Assembly (NCBI GenBank): GCA_015486815.1
Contig: WFQY01000104.1
Span: 1 to 8,979 of the forward strand
DNA length: 8,979 nt
Reading direction: 5' to 3'
DNA from: Phycisphaerae bacterium
Lineage (GTDB): Bacteria > Planctomycetota > Phycisphaerae > JAAYCJ01
Of this stretch, positions 1-7,115 are shown piece by piece; position 1 is the stretch's first letter, and each line of letters opens with the position of its first letter. Both the position numbers and the translations under genes were made by a program. Below the pieces are notes generated by a model. The model saw only the letters and a list, made by a program, of their open reading frames with translations. It had not been told where the DNA came from and made no database searches.

Positions 1-501
1 ATGCTATATCGAGCAGCGATAGCTGTAATTCTTATTAAGATGCTCTGGTATTTCTGGCAAAACTGGCAGCTAATTTCAATGACAATCTTAATTGCTGTCT
101 GCTTTGTTATACTTACCATTGACCTCTCATACACGGAACTGCCACGCATCGCTGACGTCATCTCCTGCCACAGAATCGCTAATATAGTAAAGGCTAATAC
201 AACCGAAGACGATATCATCCTTGCAGGCCCCGAACCACGATGGTCTCTGCCGTTCTATCTTTCAGGCCAACGAAATGTAATTCAGCTTCATCATTTAGCT
301 GACTTTACCGATTACGCAAAATATCCCGGCAAGATGATTTACCTGACAACCGACGATGACTCTTTCCATCAGGTATATTGGCGTATGCATGAACGTGTGA
401 GAGTACTAACCAAATATCAACAAACAAGATTGCTACTAATCGCGCCAGCTATAAAATCAAATACTACGACTAAACCAACAACACAATTTCAACAACAATA
501 A
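1..501 (+). CDS. C-terminal part of a membrane glycosyltransferase-like protein (5' truncated, tentative)
   Basis: The frame is open from the first base of the window, so the 166 residues seen are probably the tail of a longer protein. An ATG lies exactly at base 1, but nothing upstream is visible to show that it is the real start. Residues about 4-17 and 26-42 are hydrophobic and look like the last membrane helices. They are followed by a soluble domain of about 110 residues containing an EPRWSLPFYLSGQ stretch. Terminal helices followed by a small soluble domain are reminiscent of GT39/ArnT-type lipid-linked-sugar glycosyltransferases, but no catalytic motif is visible because the N-terminal part is missing. 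The C-terminus is Thr/Gln-rich (residues 154-166). It ends 15 bases before the next gene. The family assignment is an inference from architecture; an unrelated membrane protein is possible. Confidence 0.45.
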   Translation: MLYRAAIAVILIKMLWYFWQNWQLISMTILIAVCFVILTIDLSYTELPRIADVISCHRIANIVKANTTEDDIILAGPEPRWSLPFYLSGQRNVIQLHHLADFTDYAKYPGKMIYLTTDDDSFHQVYWRMHERVRVLTKYQQTRLLLIAPAIKSNTTTKPTTQFQQQ

Positions 502-516
502 TAGGACGAGTAAACA

Positions 517-1290
517 ATGATAGAACTGACGGTAAAATCGACAATTGACGGTTCGCAAGAGAAGAATTTATTTTTCTATCCCCCTGGCGGTAAGGACGTA
601 CCGCTTTTGGTAGGCTTACATACGTGGAGTTACAACAGATTCAATGAAATAGAAAATATGCTGCCACGATGTCAGAAAAGAAATTGGGCGCTATTACTAC
701 CGGAATTTCGAGGCCCGAATCTGCAGAGCAATCCACGCACAACGCAAGCATGCGCCTCCGAACTCGCATTGCAGGACGTCATCGACGCTGTTAATTTCGT
801 TCTGGAAAATTATTCGATATCAGCTGACAAAATCTTCCTGCTTGGCGGCAGTGGCGGAGGGCATATGTCTCTGATGCTATCAGCGTATGCGCCAAAGCTC
901 TGGCGGGCAGTCAGCAGTTGGTGCCCGATTACCGATTTAGCGGAATGGCACGAACAAAACGCCAATTATGCTCCGCACATATCAGCCTGCTGTGGCGGAA
1001 AACCCGGCACGAATGATGAAATCGACAAACAATATAAACAACGTTCGCCAATTACGCACGTTGCGAAGATGAAAGATGCAAATCTTTTCGTACATCACGG
1101 TCGATTCGACAAATCCGTGCCATACACACATACGGTTAAGCTTGCTACGGAACTCGAAAAGCTCAAACCAGAAAAATTCTTCTTCGAAATATTCGATGGC
1201 GGACACGAGCTTCATTACGAACGCGCATTTGATTGGTTCGATATACTTATCGACGAAAAAACTTCATCAGCCGATAAGTTAAGCAAATGA
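517..1290 (+). CDS. alpha/beta hydrolase, prolyl-oligopeptidase/dienelactone-hydrolase-like
   Basis: A 257-residue serine hydrolase of the alpha/beta fold. The nucleophile elbow is GGSGG at residues 110-114 (Ser112), followed by GHM. The likely acid is Asp198 in HHGRFDKSVP, and the likely base is His230 in DGGHE, so the complete triad can be seen in the usual order. The HGxxDxxVP and GGH signatures are typical of the peptidase S9/acyl-aminoacyl-peptidase and acetyl-esterase branch. LVGLHTWS near residues 31-38 is the probable oxyanion-hole strand. There is no signal peptide or membrane segment, so the protein should be cytoplasmic. An AGGACGAG Shine-Dalgarno-like stretch lies at 503-510, 6 bases before the ATG. 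Its stop overlaps the start of the next gene by 4 bases. The substrate cannot be read from sequence: an ester or a short peptide is equally possible. Confidence 0.8.
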   Translation: MIELTVKSTIDGSQEKNLFFYPPGGKDVPLLVGLHTWSYNRFNEIENMLPRCQKRNWALLLPEFRGPNLQSNPRTTQACASELALQDVIDAVNFVLENYSISADKIFLLGGSGGGHMSLMLSAYAPKLWRAVSSWCPITDLAEWHEQNANYAPHISACCGGKPGTNDEIDKQYKQRSPITHVAKMKDANLFVHHGRFDKSVPYTHTVKLATELEKLKPEKFFFEIFDGGHELHYERAFDWFDILIDEKTSSADKLSK

Positions 1291-2579
1291 TAATGACAGA
1301 CTTTACTGATATTATTGTCAAATATTTGTATTCATTCGTCTCGCTGATAATTCTGCTAATATTCAGCGGGTTTTTCAGCGGCTCGGAAACCGCACTGTTC
1401 AGTCTAACCGGCTATGAACGCTCACATTTGAAAAAAACAGCTGCACGAGCATCCGCAATAATAGAAAATCTCCTGAGTCAACCACAAGACCTTTTAATGA
1501 CAATCCTGTTTTCGAATATGGCGGTGAATATTTCCATCTTCGCTATCTCCACTATGCTGGTCTATGAATTTGCAGTGGCAGGATACAAATTATTCGCAGG
1601 TTCGCTTGGTGTTGTGGTATTGATAATGGTCATATTGTTCGGTGAAATACTACCAAAGGCGATAGCCTATCATCTTCGCATCCCTTTTTCCACAATAGTA
1701 GCCCCCCCTATCTGGATATTAACTCGCATACTCGAACCGATTATCGCTGTTCTGAACAAATTATTCGTAATGCCAGCTGTCAGACTAACTATCGGCACCA
1801 AAAAGGAAGAATATATTACTATTGAGGAATTGCGAAATCTGCTCAAACTCGCAAAAGAAGACGGATACTTTCAGCCAGCTCAGACACAATTACTCGAAAA
1901 AGTCGCTGAATTAAGAGAAATGACGGTGAAACAGCTTATGACTCCGCGTGTGGAAATGACTGTTTGCGAGATAAATCAACCGATAGAAACTCTTATAACC
2001 CTTATTCGTCAAACTGCAAGTCTCACAGTGGCAATATACGAAAGCGAAATTGACAACGTCATCGGCACGGTAAATGCCAAACGTGTATTTCTCGATAACC
2101 CCGGAAAAATATCCGAAATTATCGAGCCAGCAACATTTGTGCCTGAACATCAACGCATAGACCAACTACTGAGAGAGCTGCGAAGAAAACAAACCGATGT
2201 AGTAATCGTAGTCGATGAATATGGCGGACTGTCCGGAATGGTAGGTATCAAAGAGGTCGCAGAATTCATTACGGGCAAATCGGGCGAAGAACTTCCCCAG
2301 CCAAAGATGCCATCGATAATTAAAATCTCAGAGAATACTTATATAGCGGATGGTAATCTGCCAATAGAGCAATTTTGTGAAAAATTGAATTTGAAACTTC
2401 CCGATACACAAGTTGAAACTCTCGCAGGACTGATGCTTGACCTTTTGGGACATCTTCCGCAGCAAGGAGAATCTACGGAATACGATGACATAACTATGAC
2501 AGCTCAGAAGGTTGAACAAAACAGGGTAACAAAAATCCTTATCAAAAGACAACATATCGAGCAGGAAAAGAAACAATGA
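1287..2579 (+). CDS. CNNM/CorC-family membrane protein (DUF21 + CBS pair + CorC_HlyC domain)
   Basis: A 430-residue protein with the complete hemolysin-C/CorC architecture. The DUF21 transmembrane domain (about residues 10-165) contains the family signature FFSGSETALFSL at 29-40 and GEILPKAIAY at 119-128. A linker follows, then a CBS pair (about 214-330) with MTPRVEM at 218-224 and VVDEYGGLSGMVG at 308-320. The C-terminal CorC_HlyC domain (about 345-425) contains IADGNLPIEQF. Members of the family export or transport Mg2+ and related divalent metals across the cytoplasmic membrane and are gated by nucleotide binding to the CBS module. Length and domain order are normal. The ATG at 1287 overlaps the upstream TGA (ATGA), suggesting translational coupling; an alternative ATG lies at 1293. 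'Hemolysin' in older annotations of this family is misleading. The family call is firm; the transported ion is an inference. Confidence 0.92.
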   Translation: MIMTDFTDIIVKYLYSFVSLIILLIFSGFFSGSETALFSLTGYERSHLKKTAARASAIIENLLSQPQDLLMTILFSNMAVNISIFAISTMLVYEFAVAGYKLFAGSLGVVVLIMVILFGEILPKAIAYHLRIPFSTIVAPPIWILTRILEPIIAVLNKLFVMPAVRLTIGTKKEEYITIEELRNLLKLAKEDGYFQPAQTQLLEKVAELREMTVKQLMTPRVEMTVCEINQPIETLITLIRQTASLTVAIYESEIDNVIGTVNAKRVFLDNPGKISEIIEPATFVPEHQRIDQLLRELRRKQTDVVIVVDEYGGLSGMVGIKEVAEFITGKSGEELPQPKMPSIIKISENTYIADGNLPIEQFCEKLNLKLPDTQVETLAGLMLDLLGHLPQQGESTEYDDITMTAQKVEQNRVTKILIKRQHIEQEKKQ

Positions 2580-3598
2580 TAGCGTCAGCAATAATAGCTT
2601 CGATTTTACATCTGCTGCCGGGCTATAATCTGTTGCCTACGATTATATGGTCGGTGGCGTTCAGCTTTCTGTTGGCGTGGTTTTCAGGTGTCGAAACAGG
2701 ATTATATCGCTTGAACCGACTTCGACTGCACTTTAGCTGCAAAGAAGGAAATAAAAGCGCACTCATCTTAGAACCGTTGATGAAAGACCAACAAGGCCTT
2801 ATCGGAACATTTCTAATCGGAACAAATATCTTTAGCTATTTCATCACGGGGTTTGTTACATCGTATTTCACACATTCCGGCTGCTCCGAAATCAGAGCGG
2901 AAGTTTTAGCAACGCTGGTTTTAACGCCTCTTTTGTTTGTCTATACCGACGCTGTCCCCAAAAATTGTTTTTACGGTCAGCCAAACAGACTTATGCTCAA
3001 ATCCGCAAGATTTATACATATCAGCTACTGGATAGTAAAGGTGTCCGGATTAAGCGCAATATTCAATATATTATCTCGGCTTTTGATAAGACTCGCCGAC
3101 AAGCTCGGGCATTCCGCTGAGACAATCGACAACTGGAATCATCTCTCACTTTTGGTAAAAGAAAGTTTTACATCAAAAGCACTTTCGCAAATACAGACAT
3201 CGCTGGCGGAAAAAATTCTCGAACTGCCCGAACGCAAATTGGCGGAAATCATCATTCCGATTTGGCAGGTATTCGCTCTGCCCGCTAACATCTCACGAGA
3301 ACAATTTATTAATGAGATAAAAAGCAATCGACACAGCTTCGTGCCCCTTTACAAACAGGACAAATCCGAACTAATAGGAATGGTCAATAGTTATCAGCTA
3401 TTAATCGATACGAGTGAGCGACCACCTGCAGAATTTTTGCAGGAAATGCCAAAAATCCGAGCTGACGAACGAATGATGATAGCTTTCGAGATAATGAAAA
3501 CACATAACGCACAAATTGCTAATGTCGTAGATAACAAGGGTAAAACAATAGGCATCGTAACGTTAAAAGATATTATCGAAGAGATTTTGAAATTTTGA
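2576..3598 (+). CDS. second, shorter CNNM-type membrane protein with CBS domains, lacking the CorC_HlyC domain
   Basis: A 340-residue divergent paralogue of the preceding gene. The DUF21 membrane domain spans about residues 22-175, with WFSGVETGLYRL at 35-46 replacing the usual SGSETAL, and TDAVPKN at 124-130 where the family normally has GE-x-x-PK. A CBS pair follows (about 215-338), with IIIPIWQVFALP in place of the MTPR motif and ANVVDNKGKTIGIVTLKDI at the second CBS motif. The protein stops directly after the second CBS domain, so the C-terminal CorC_HlyC domain of its neighbour is absent. The start ATG overlaps the upstream stop by 4 bases (ATGA), and AGGA at 2563-2566 lies 9 bases before it. 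Tandem long/short CNNM genes suggest a hetero-oligomer or two transporters of different specificity; this is an inference. The frame is intact, so it is not a pseudogene. Confidence 0.85.
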   Translation: MIASAIIASILHLLPGYNLLPTIIWSVAFSFLLAWFSGVETGLYRLNRLRLHFSCKEGNKSALILEPLMKDQQGLIGTFLIGTNIFSYFITGFVTSYFTHSGCSEIRAEVLATLVLTPLLFVYTDAVPKNCFYGQPNRLMLKSARFIHISYWIVKVSGLSAIFNILSRLLIRLADKLGHSAETIDNWNHLSLLVKESFTSKALSQIQTSLAEKILELPERKLAEIIIPIWQVFALPANISREQFINEIKSNRHSFVPLYKQDKSELIGMVNSYQLLIDTSERPPAEFLQEMPKIRADERMMIAFEIMKTHNAQIANVVDNKGKTIGIVTLKDIIEEILKF

Positions 3599-3609
3599 TC
3601 GGGACAATT

Positions 3610-4662
3610 ATGAAATACGACTTTTCACGAGAATATAACGATCCGCAGGAAAAAGCATTTGGCGAGCCTATAATGCTCGACAGGCATCGGATAATTCATT
3701 CGACTGCATTTCGCAGGCTTGGATATAAGACACAGGTATTTGTGCCATTCGAAGCGGATCATTTTCGAACGAGACTGACTCACACCGTCGAAGTAGCACA
3801 CTTATCAGCTTTGTTGAGTTTGCGATTCAATGCAAATTCAAATTTAGCGCAAGCGATAAGCCTTGCGCACGATCTCGGGCATAGTCCGTTCGGACATACT
3901 GGCGAGCACACATTAAATAAGTTATTAGAAAACGACGGCGGTTTCGAGCATAACCAACAATCGCTACGGGTGGTGCAATATCTCGAAAGGCCTTATCCGT
4001 GGTTTGTGGGACTAAATCTCACCAAAGCTACGATAGAAGGGCTCAAATCGCATAGCACACCTTACGATCGTGCCGGAAAAGACATACCGACAATTATGAT
4101 AGAAGCTCAAATTGCAAACTGGGCCGACAGAATCGCATACGACGCAAGCGATATCGAAGACGCATTCGGAGCAGGATTGATACGCAATGAAGATATGCTC
4201 CAGCTTGCGCTTTACAAACGCGTTTGGCACGAACTTGACGATAACATCAGAAACAAACCGATACCTAAAATCAGACGCGTTATCTGCGAACGACTACAGA
4301 TGGCAATTATCGATGCACTGACGGTAGATTCAAATGGAATAATGATGCTCGATAACGAAATATCTGCTCAACTCGAACAGATGGAAAAATTTTTGCTCGA
4401 AAATGTATATCTTCATCGCAAGCTGACGAAAATATCGGAAATCGTAGAACAAATTCTTATGCGATTGTTTAATCATTATGTCGATAATCCCGAACTACTG
4501 CCCAAGCGATTTTTGGAAAGACAAAATGTCGATAGTATCAAGCGTATCGTAGCTGACTATATAGCAGGCATGACCGATAGATTCTGCCTAAAAACTTATC
4601 AGAATTTATTCAACGACAATTCCCTGCCAAATCAGCTGAAATCATACACTATCAGCTTATAA
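3610..4662 (+). CDS. dgt: dGTP triphosphohydrolase-like protein (HD superfamily)
   Basis: A 350-residue HD-domain phosphohydrolase of the dGTPase family. Such enzymes split dNTPs into deoxynucleoside and triphosphate and influence dNTP pools. Visible features are RIIHSTAFRRLGYKTQVF near the N-terminus, then RLTHTVEVAH with metal ligand His58, the AHDLGHSPFGHTGE block with His87-Asp88, and NWADRIAYDASDIEDAF with Asp173, completing the H...HD...D metal site. FEHN at about 112-115 is also conserved in the family. The length fits the short bacterial type rather than the longer E. coli enzyme. I chose ATG 3610 because GGA at 3602-3604 lies 5 bases upstream. A TTG at 3595, overlapping the previous stop as TTGA, would add five residues and mimic the overlaps upstream. 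It is the last gene of the plus-strand cluster. The preferred nucleotide cannot be deduced, as family members differ. Confidence 0.9.
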   Translation: MKYDFSREYNDPQEKAFGEPIMLDRHRIIHSTAFRRLGYKTQVFVPFEADHFRTRLTHTVEVAHLSALLSLRFNANSNLAQAISLAHDLGHSPFGHTGEHTLNKLLENDGGFEHNQQSLRVVQYLERPYPWFVGLNLTKATIEGLKSHSTPYDRAGKDIPTIMIEAQIANWADRIAYDASDIEDAFGAGLIRNEDMLQLALYKRVWHELDDNIRNKPIPKIRRVICERLQMAIIDALTVDSNGIMMLDNEISAQLEQMEKFLLENVYLHRKLTKISEIVEQILMRLFNHYVDNPELLPKRFLERQNVDSIKRIVADYIAGMTDRFCLKTYQNLFNDNSLPNQLKSYTISL

Positions 4663-4676
4663 GATAAAGAATAAGT

Positions 4677-4725
4677 CCTTAGCTATTAGTCCGTAGCCAT
4701 TTTAGCTAAAAGCTAACAGCTAAGG
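4677..4725. repeat. inverted repeat with nested hairpin between converging genes
   Basis: CCTTAGCT (4677-4684) is the exact complement of AGCTAAGG (4718-4725), giving an 8-bp outer stem. Inside it, TTAGCT (4702-4707) and AGCTAA (4711-4716) can form a 6-bp hairpin with an AAA loop. The structure sits between the stops of the dGTPase-like gene and pgl and could slow polymerase from either side. There is no T-run after either arm, so I do not call it a classical intrinsic terminator. Folding is inferred from the sequence only. Confidence 0.5.
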
Positions 4726-4739
4726 GCTAAATGCCGCTA
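4682..4739 (+). repeat. degenerate heptanucleotide tandem repeat (GCTAANN)
   Basis: Four consecutive 7-base units begin at 4705, 4712, 4719 and 4726: GCTAAAA, GCTAACA, GCTAAGG, GCTAAAT. Decayed units in the same spirit precede them at 4682 (GCTATTA), 4689 (GTCCGTA) and 4696 (GCCATTT), with a 2-base phase slip before 4705, and GCCGCTA follows at 4733. The tract fills most of the 79-base gap between two converging genes and does not enter either one. It resembles in style the short tandemly repeated repetitive heptamers known from cyanobacterial genomes, but the unit is different. Copy number here is low, so replication slippage is a sufficient explanation. Confidence 0.6.
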
Positions 4740-4741
4740 TC

Positions 4742-5440
4742 TTAATTCGAACGTTTCATAAACATCGCCGCTGATTCATCCGTAAACCACAAAGCATCCT
4801 TTACCGCCCGTGCTGGAATCTCTTCGATCGAGCCAGTCTCATCGAATACCTTCTTCAACGCTTGTCGTTTACTCTCGCCCGCAACAAGCACAATAATTTC
4901 GTTCGCAGACCGTATCGTTCCGAAAGTAGCTGTTATTCTCAATCGTGGCTCGACAGGTGCATAATCGATAGTAAACCTCTTTTTCGTCTCACACACCGCA
5001 TTACCGTACGGAAAAATCGATGCGATGTGTCCGTCCTGACCCATTCCGAGCATAATAACATCGGCACAAGCGGGAAAAATTTCGCTATATTCATTGGCAG
5101 ATTCGTTTGCATCTTCATAATCGGTAGGAATGGGATGAATATTCGCTGGCGGAATGGGAACAAAGTCCAAAAGCGTTTTGCGAGCTGACCGATAGTTACT
5201 CGCCTCGCTGCTATGTGGCACATATCGCTCGTCCGTCCAGTACACTCGCACCTTTTCCCAAAATTCCTTATCGTCTTTGCTAATCTCCGCCAAAATCCGA
5301 TACGCCTGCCGGGGCGTACCACCGCCCGCAAGTGCCAAAAGAAATTCATCACGCTCAGCTATATATTCTTTGCCCTTGTCATATATCCATTCAGCAGCTT
5401 TGCGAGACAGCTTATCGTAGCTTTCGAATATTTCTATCAT
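4742..5440 (-). CDS. pgl: 6-phosphogluconolactonase
   Basis: A 232-residue enzyme of the DevB/Pgl type that hydrolyses 6-phosphogluconolactone to 6-phosphogluconate, the second step of the oxidative pentose phosphate pathway, in the cytoplasm. Motifs: LALAGGGTPRQAY at 35-47, YWTDERYVP at 67-75, SNY at 81-83, and LGMGQDGHIASIFP at 131-144, in which His138 is the expected catalytic base. The Thr normally following this His is Ile here, a mild deviation. Length is normal for the family. The frame stays open for 30 more codons into zwf, up to 5530, but the family's N-terminus aligns with the ATG at 5440 (MIEIF...), so I take that start. It begins 10 bases after the zwf stop with no good Shine-Dalgarno site, which suggests translation coupled to zwf. 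The last codon is 79 bases from the end of the converging dGTPase-like gene. Confidence 0.93.
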   Translation of the reverse strand: MIEIFESYDKLSRKAAEWIYDKGKEYIAERDEFLLALAGGGTPRQAYRILAEISKDDKEFWEKVRVYWTDERYVPHSSEASNYRSARKTLLDFVPIPPANIHPIPTDYEDANESANEYSEIFPACADVIMLGMGQDGHIASIFPYGNAVCETKKRFTIDYAPVEPRLRITATFGTIRSANEIIVLVAGESKRQALKKVFDETGSIEEIPARAVKDALWFTDESAAMFMKRSN

Positions 5441-5450
5441 TGCTTTGCTT

Positions 5451-6908
5451 TCAATATGATTCCAACCAGTATTTTCCGTCTCGTGCGAGTAATTTGTCAG
5501 CTTCTTTTGGCCCCCAGCTACCAGACTCATAAATCGGAATATCCCTCAATTTCTCCTGTGCCTCAAGCAACGGCGTTACTACCTTCCACGCCTGCTCTAT
5601 ACTATCCGCCCGCCAAAACAATACCGACCGACCCTCAATTCCATCAAGCAAAATCTTCTCGTACGCATCGCCCATCTGCATACCAGCGTGGCCATACCTA
5701 AAATCGAGATTGGCAGGCAGAATTTCATCTTCCTCACCATGCACTTTTGTCGAAACCGTCAGCCTAAACCCCTCTTCCGGCTGAATTCGGATTATCAATC
5801 TGTTTGATTCTATCTGAGCGCAGACCTGCTCACTCGAAAACAAGCACAATGGTATTTTCTTAAACTCGATAATCACATCGGTGAGTTTTCTCGCAAGCCT
5901 TTTGCCCGAACGAATATATATCGGCACACCAAACCATCGCCAATTATTTATATTCATCTTTATACCGACATAAGTCGGTGTAACCGAATCCTTCGCTACA
6001 TCAGGCTCATCGCGATAGCCAGCATATTGGCCAAACACAAAATCCGATTCATAGATAGGTGCAATCGAACGAAACACTTCATATTTCTTATCGCGAATAG
6101 ATTCTGCATCGCCTGCGATTGGCGGCTCCATAGCAATCAGCGAAAGCACCTGCAAAACATGATTCTGTATCATATCGCGAACAACGCCCGCTTCTTCGTA
6201 AAATTTCCCACGCCCTTCAACCCCTATGGTCTCAGCAGCTGTTATTTGAATATTATCGATATAATTGCGATTCCATAAAGGCTCGAAGATGGAATTTGCA
6301 AATCTGAATATCAAAATATTCCGCACCGTATCTTTCGCAAGATAATGGTCGATTCGATAGATATTCCGCTCATCGAAAATATCATCAAGCAAACGGTTCA
6401 GCTTCCGAGCCGAATCAACATCAACTCCGAAAGGCTTTTCTATTATCACCCGATATTGAGCGGACGATGATTGTGTCTCCCAAAATACGCTTTTCTTGAA
6501 CGTATTTAATATCGTTTCGATAACGCTTGGCGGAACTGCAAGGTAAAGCAGATAATTCAGGCAAATATGCCCGCGCAGAAATTTCTGCATAATCAGCCGA
6601 TACAATTCATTGTATGATTCCACGTCCGAATATTGTCCGGAAATGTAATGTATTCGCGATAGAAATCGATTGACAAACTCGTTGTCAAAAGGACAATCGC
6701 TGGCATATTGCTTTAACGACGAAAGAATCTTCTCGCGAAATTCTTCGGTGGAATATTTTTTTCGTGCGAACCCTATAATCCGAAAATGCTCATCGAGTTT
6801 GCCTTTGACTTCAAGTCTGTATAACGCAGGTGCAAGCTTACGAGCAGTCAAGTCGCCCGACGCTCCGAATAATATCATCAGACACGATTTTTCTTCGACG
6901 TCTTTCAT
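5451..6908 (-). CDS. zwf: glucose-6-phosphate 1-dehydrogenase
   Basis: A 485-residue enzyme that oxidises glucose 6-phosphate to 6-phosphogluconolactone with NAD(P)+, the entry to the oxidative pentose phosphate pathway. The Rossmann motif GASGDLTARKL is at 15-25 and EKPFG at 157-161. The active-site block is RIDHYLAKD at 185-193, where the family usually has RIDHYLGKE; the key Asp, His and Lys are kept. RDMIQNH follows, with Asp245 and the catalytic-type His250. GVPIYIRSGKRL (327-338), DAYEKILLDG (414-423) and RADSIEQAW (433-441) complete the C-terminal substrate and structural elements. Starts are possible at TTG 6920, ATG 6914 and ATG 6908. I chose 6908 because GGA at 6918-6916 lies 7 bases before it. 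pgl follows 10 bases downstream on the same strand, forming a two-gene operon. No gnd, edd or opcA is in view. Confidence 0.95.
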   Translation of the reverse strand: MKDVEEKSCLMILFGASGDLTARKLAPALYRLEVKGKLDEHFRIIGFARKKYSTEEFREKILSSLKQYASDCPFDNEFVNRFLSRIHYISGQYSDVESYNELYRLIMQKFLRGHICLNYLLYLAVPPSVIETILNTFKKSVFWETQSSSAQYRVIIEKPFGVDVDSARKLNRLLDDIFDERNIYRIDHYLAKDTVRNILIFRFANSIFEPLWNRNYIDNIQITAAETIGVEGRGKFYEEAGVVRDMIQNHVLQVLSLIAMEPPIAGDAESIRDKKYEVFRSIAPIYESDFVFGQYAGYRDEPDVAKDSVTPTYVGIKMNINNWRWFGVPIYIRSGKRLARKLTDVIIEFKKIPLCLFSSEQVCAQIESNRLIIRIQPEEGFRLTVSTKVHGEEDEILPANLDFRYGHAGMQMGDAYEKILLDGIEGRSVLFWRADSIEQAWKVVTPLLEAQEKLRDIPIYESGSWGPKEADKLLARDGKYWLESY

Positions 6909-6940
6909 TTGCATATCCAAGCATACTCATACACTATTAC

Positions 6941-6969
6941 ATTATAAAGCTACTTTCAGCAAGCCAAAA
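6941..6969 (-). promoter_or_regulatory. sigma-70-type promoter for zwf-pgl
   Basis: On the minus strand a perfect TATAAT lies at 6946-6941. The region 15-17 bases further upstream (6969-6962) reads TTTTGGCT: TTGGCT gives a 15-base spacer and TTTTGG a 17-base spacer, so the -35 box is weak. Transcription would start near 6934, giving a leader of about 25 bases before the ATG at 6908. Position and orientation fit zwf. Confidence 0.55.
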
Positions 6970-7029
6970 AGCAGCAAAATATAATTGTAATCTTTCAGGC
7001 TCACCTGCGTTAGTATTAATCGCTCCTCC

Positions 7030-7051
7030 AAAAAATTATTTCAAAAATTCC
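7030..7051 (+). promoter_or_regulatory. A/T tract upstream of the regulator promoter (UP-element-like)
   Basis: Runs of A6 (7030-7035) and A5 (7043-7047) separated by TTATTTC lie immediately upstream of the -35 box. The pattern is close to the UP-element consensus bound by RNA polymerase alpha subunits, although the phase is a few bases off. The tract may raise basal transcription of the regulator operon. Inference from sequence only. Confidence 0.35.
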
Positions 7052-7081
7052 TTGACATGAGATATGCTTCCAATCTATAAT
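7052..7081 (+). promoter_or_regulatory. full-consensus sigma-70 promoter of the regulator/DUF4838 operon
   Basis: TTGACA at 7052-7057 and TATAAT at 7076-7081 match the consensus at all 12 positions, with an 18-base spacer. Transcription should begin near 7088, leaving a leader of about 28 bases before the ATG at 7116. An imperfect inverted repeat, CTATA at 7075-7079 with TATAG at 7094-7098, overlaps the -10 box and start site. It could serve as an operator for the encoded regulator, but the arms are too short to call. Confidence 0.75.
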
Positions 7082-7115
7082 ATATACCTGTGATATAGTT
7101 TAGGAATTTGTGTCT

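Noticed and set aside
2328..2591. 87-residue minus-strand open frame over the CNNM gene junction
   Set aside because: It is antisense to the conserved CorC_HlyC coding sequence and has no motif; its hydrophobic look comes from complementing AT-rich codons.
4663..4741. Classical intrinsic terminator for dgt or pgl
   Set aside because: Stems exist but are AT-rich and no T-run follows either arm on either strand, so it is reported as an inverted/tandem repeat only.
5441..5530. 30-codon N-terminal extension of pgl into zwf
   Set aside because: The extension would overlap the zwf coding end, has no family similarity, and the normal 6-phosphogluconolactonase N-terminus matches the ATG at 5440.
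5213..5701. 162-residue plus-strand open frame across the zwf/pgl junction
   Set aside because: It is antisense to two enzymes with clear motifs, has no ribosome binding site or domain, and is low-complexity in its second half.
6830..7060. Small plus-strand open frames in the zwf 5' end and divergent intergenic region
   Set aside because: They run antisense into zwf and through the zwf promoter region, with no recognisable product.
7075..7098. Palindromic operator for the regulator
   Set aside because: Only 5-bp arms (CTATA/TATAG) match and AT-rich promoter DNA yields such matches by chance; mentioned as a candidate, not called as a feature.
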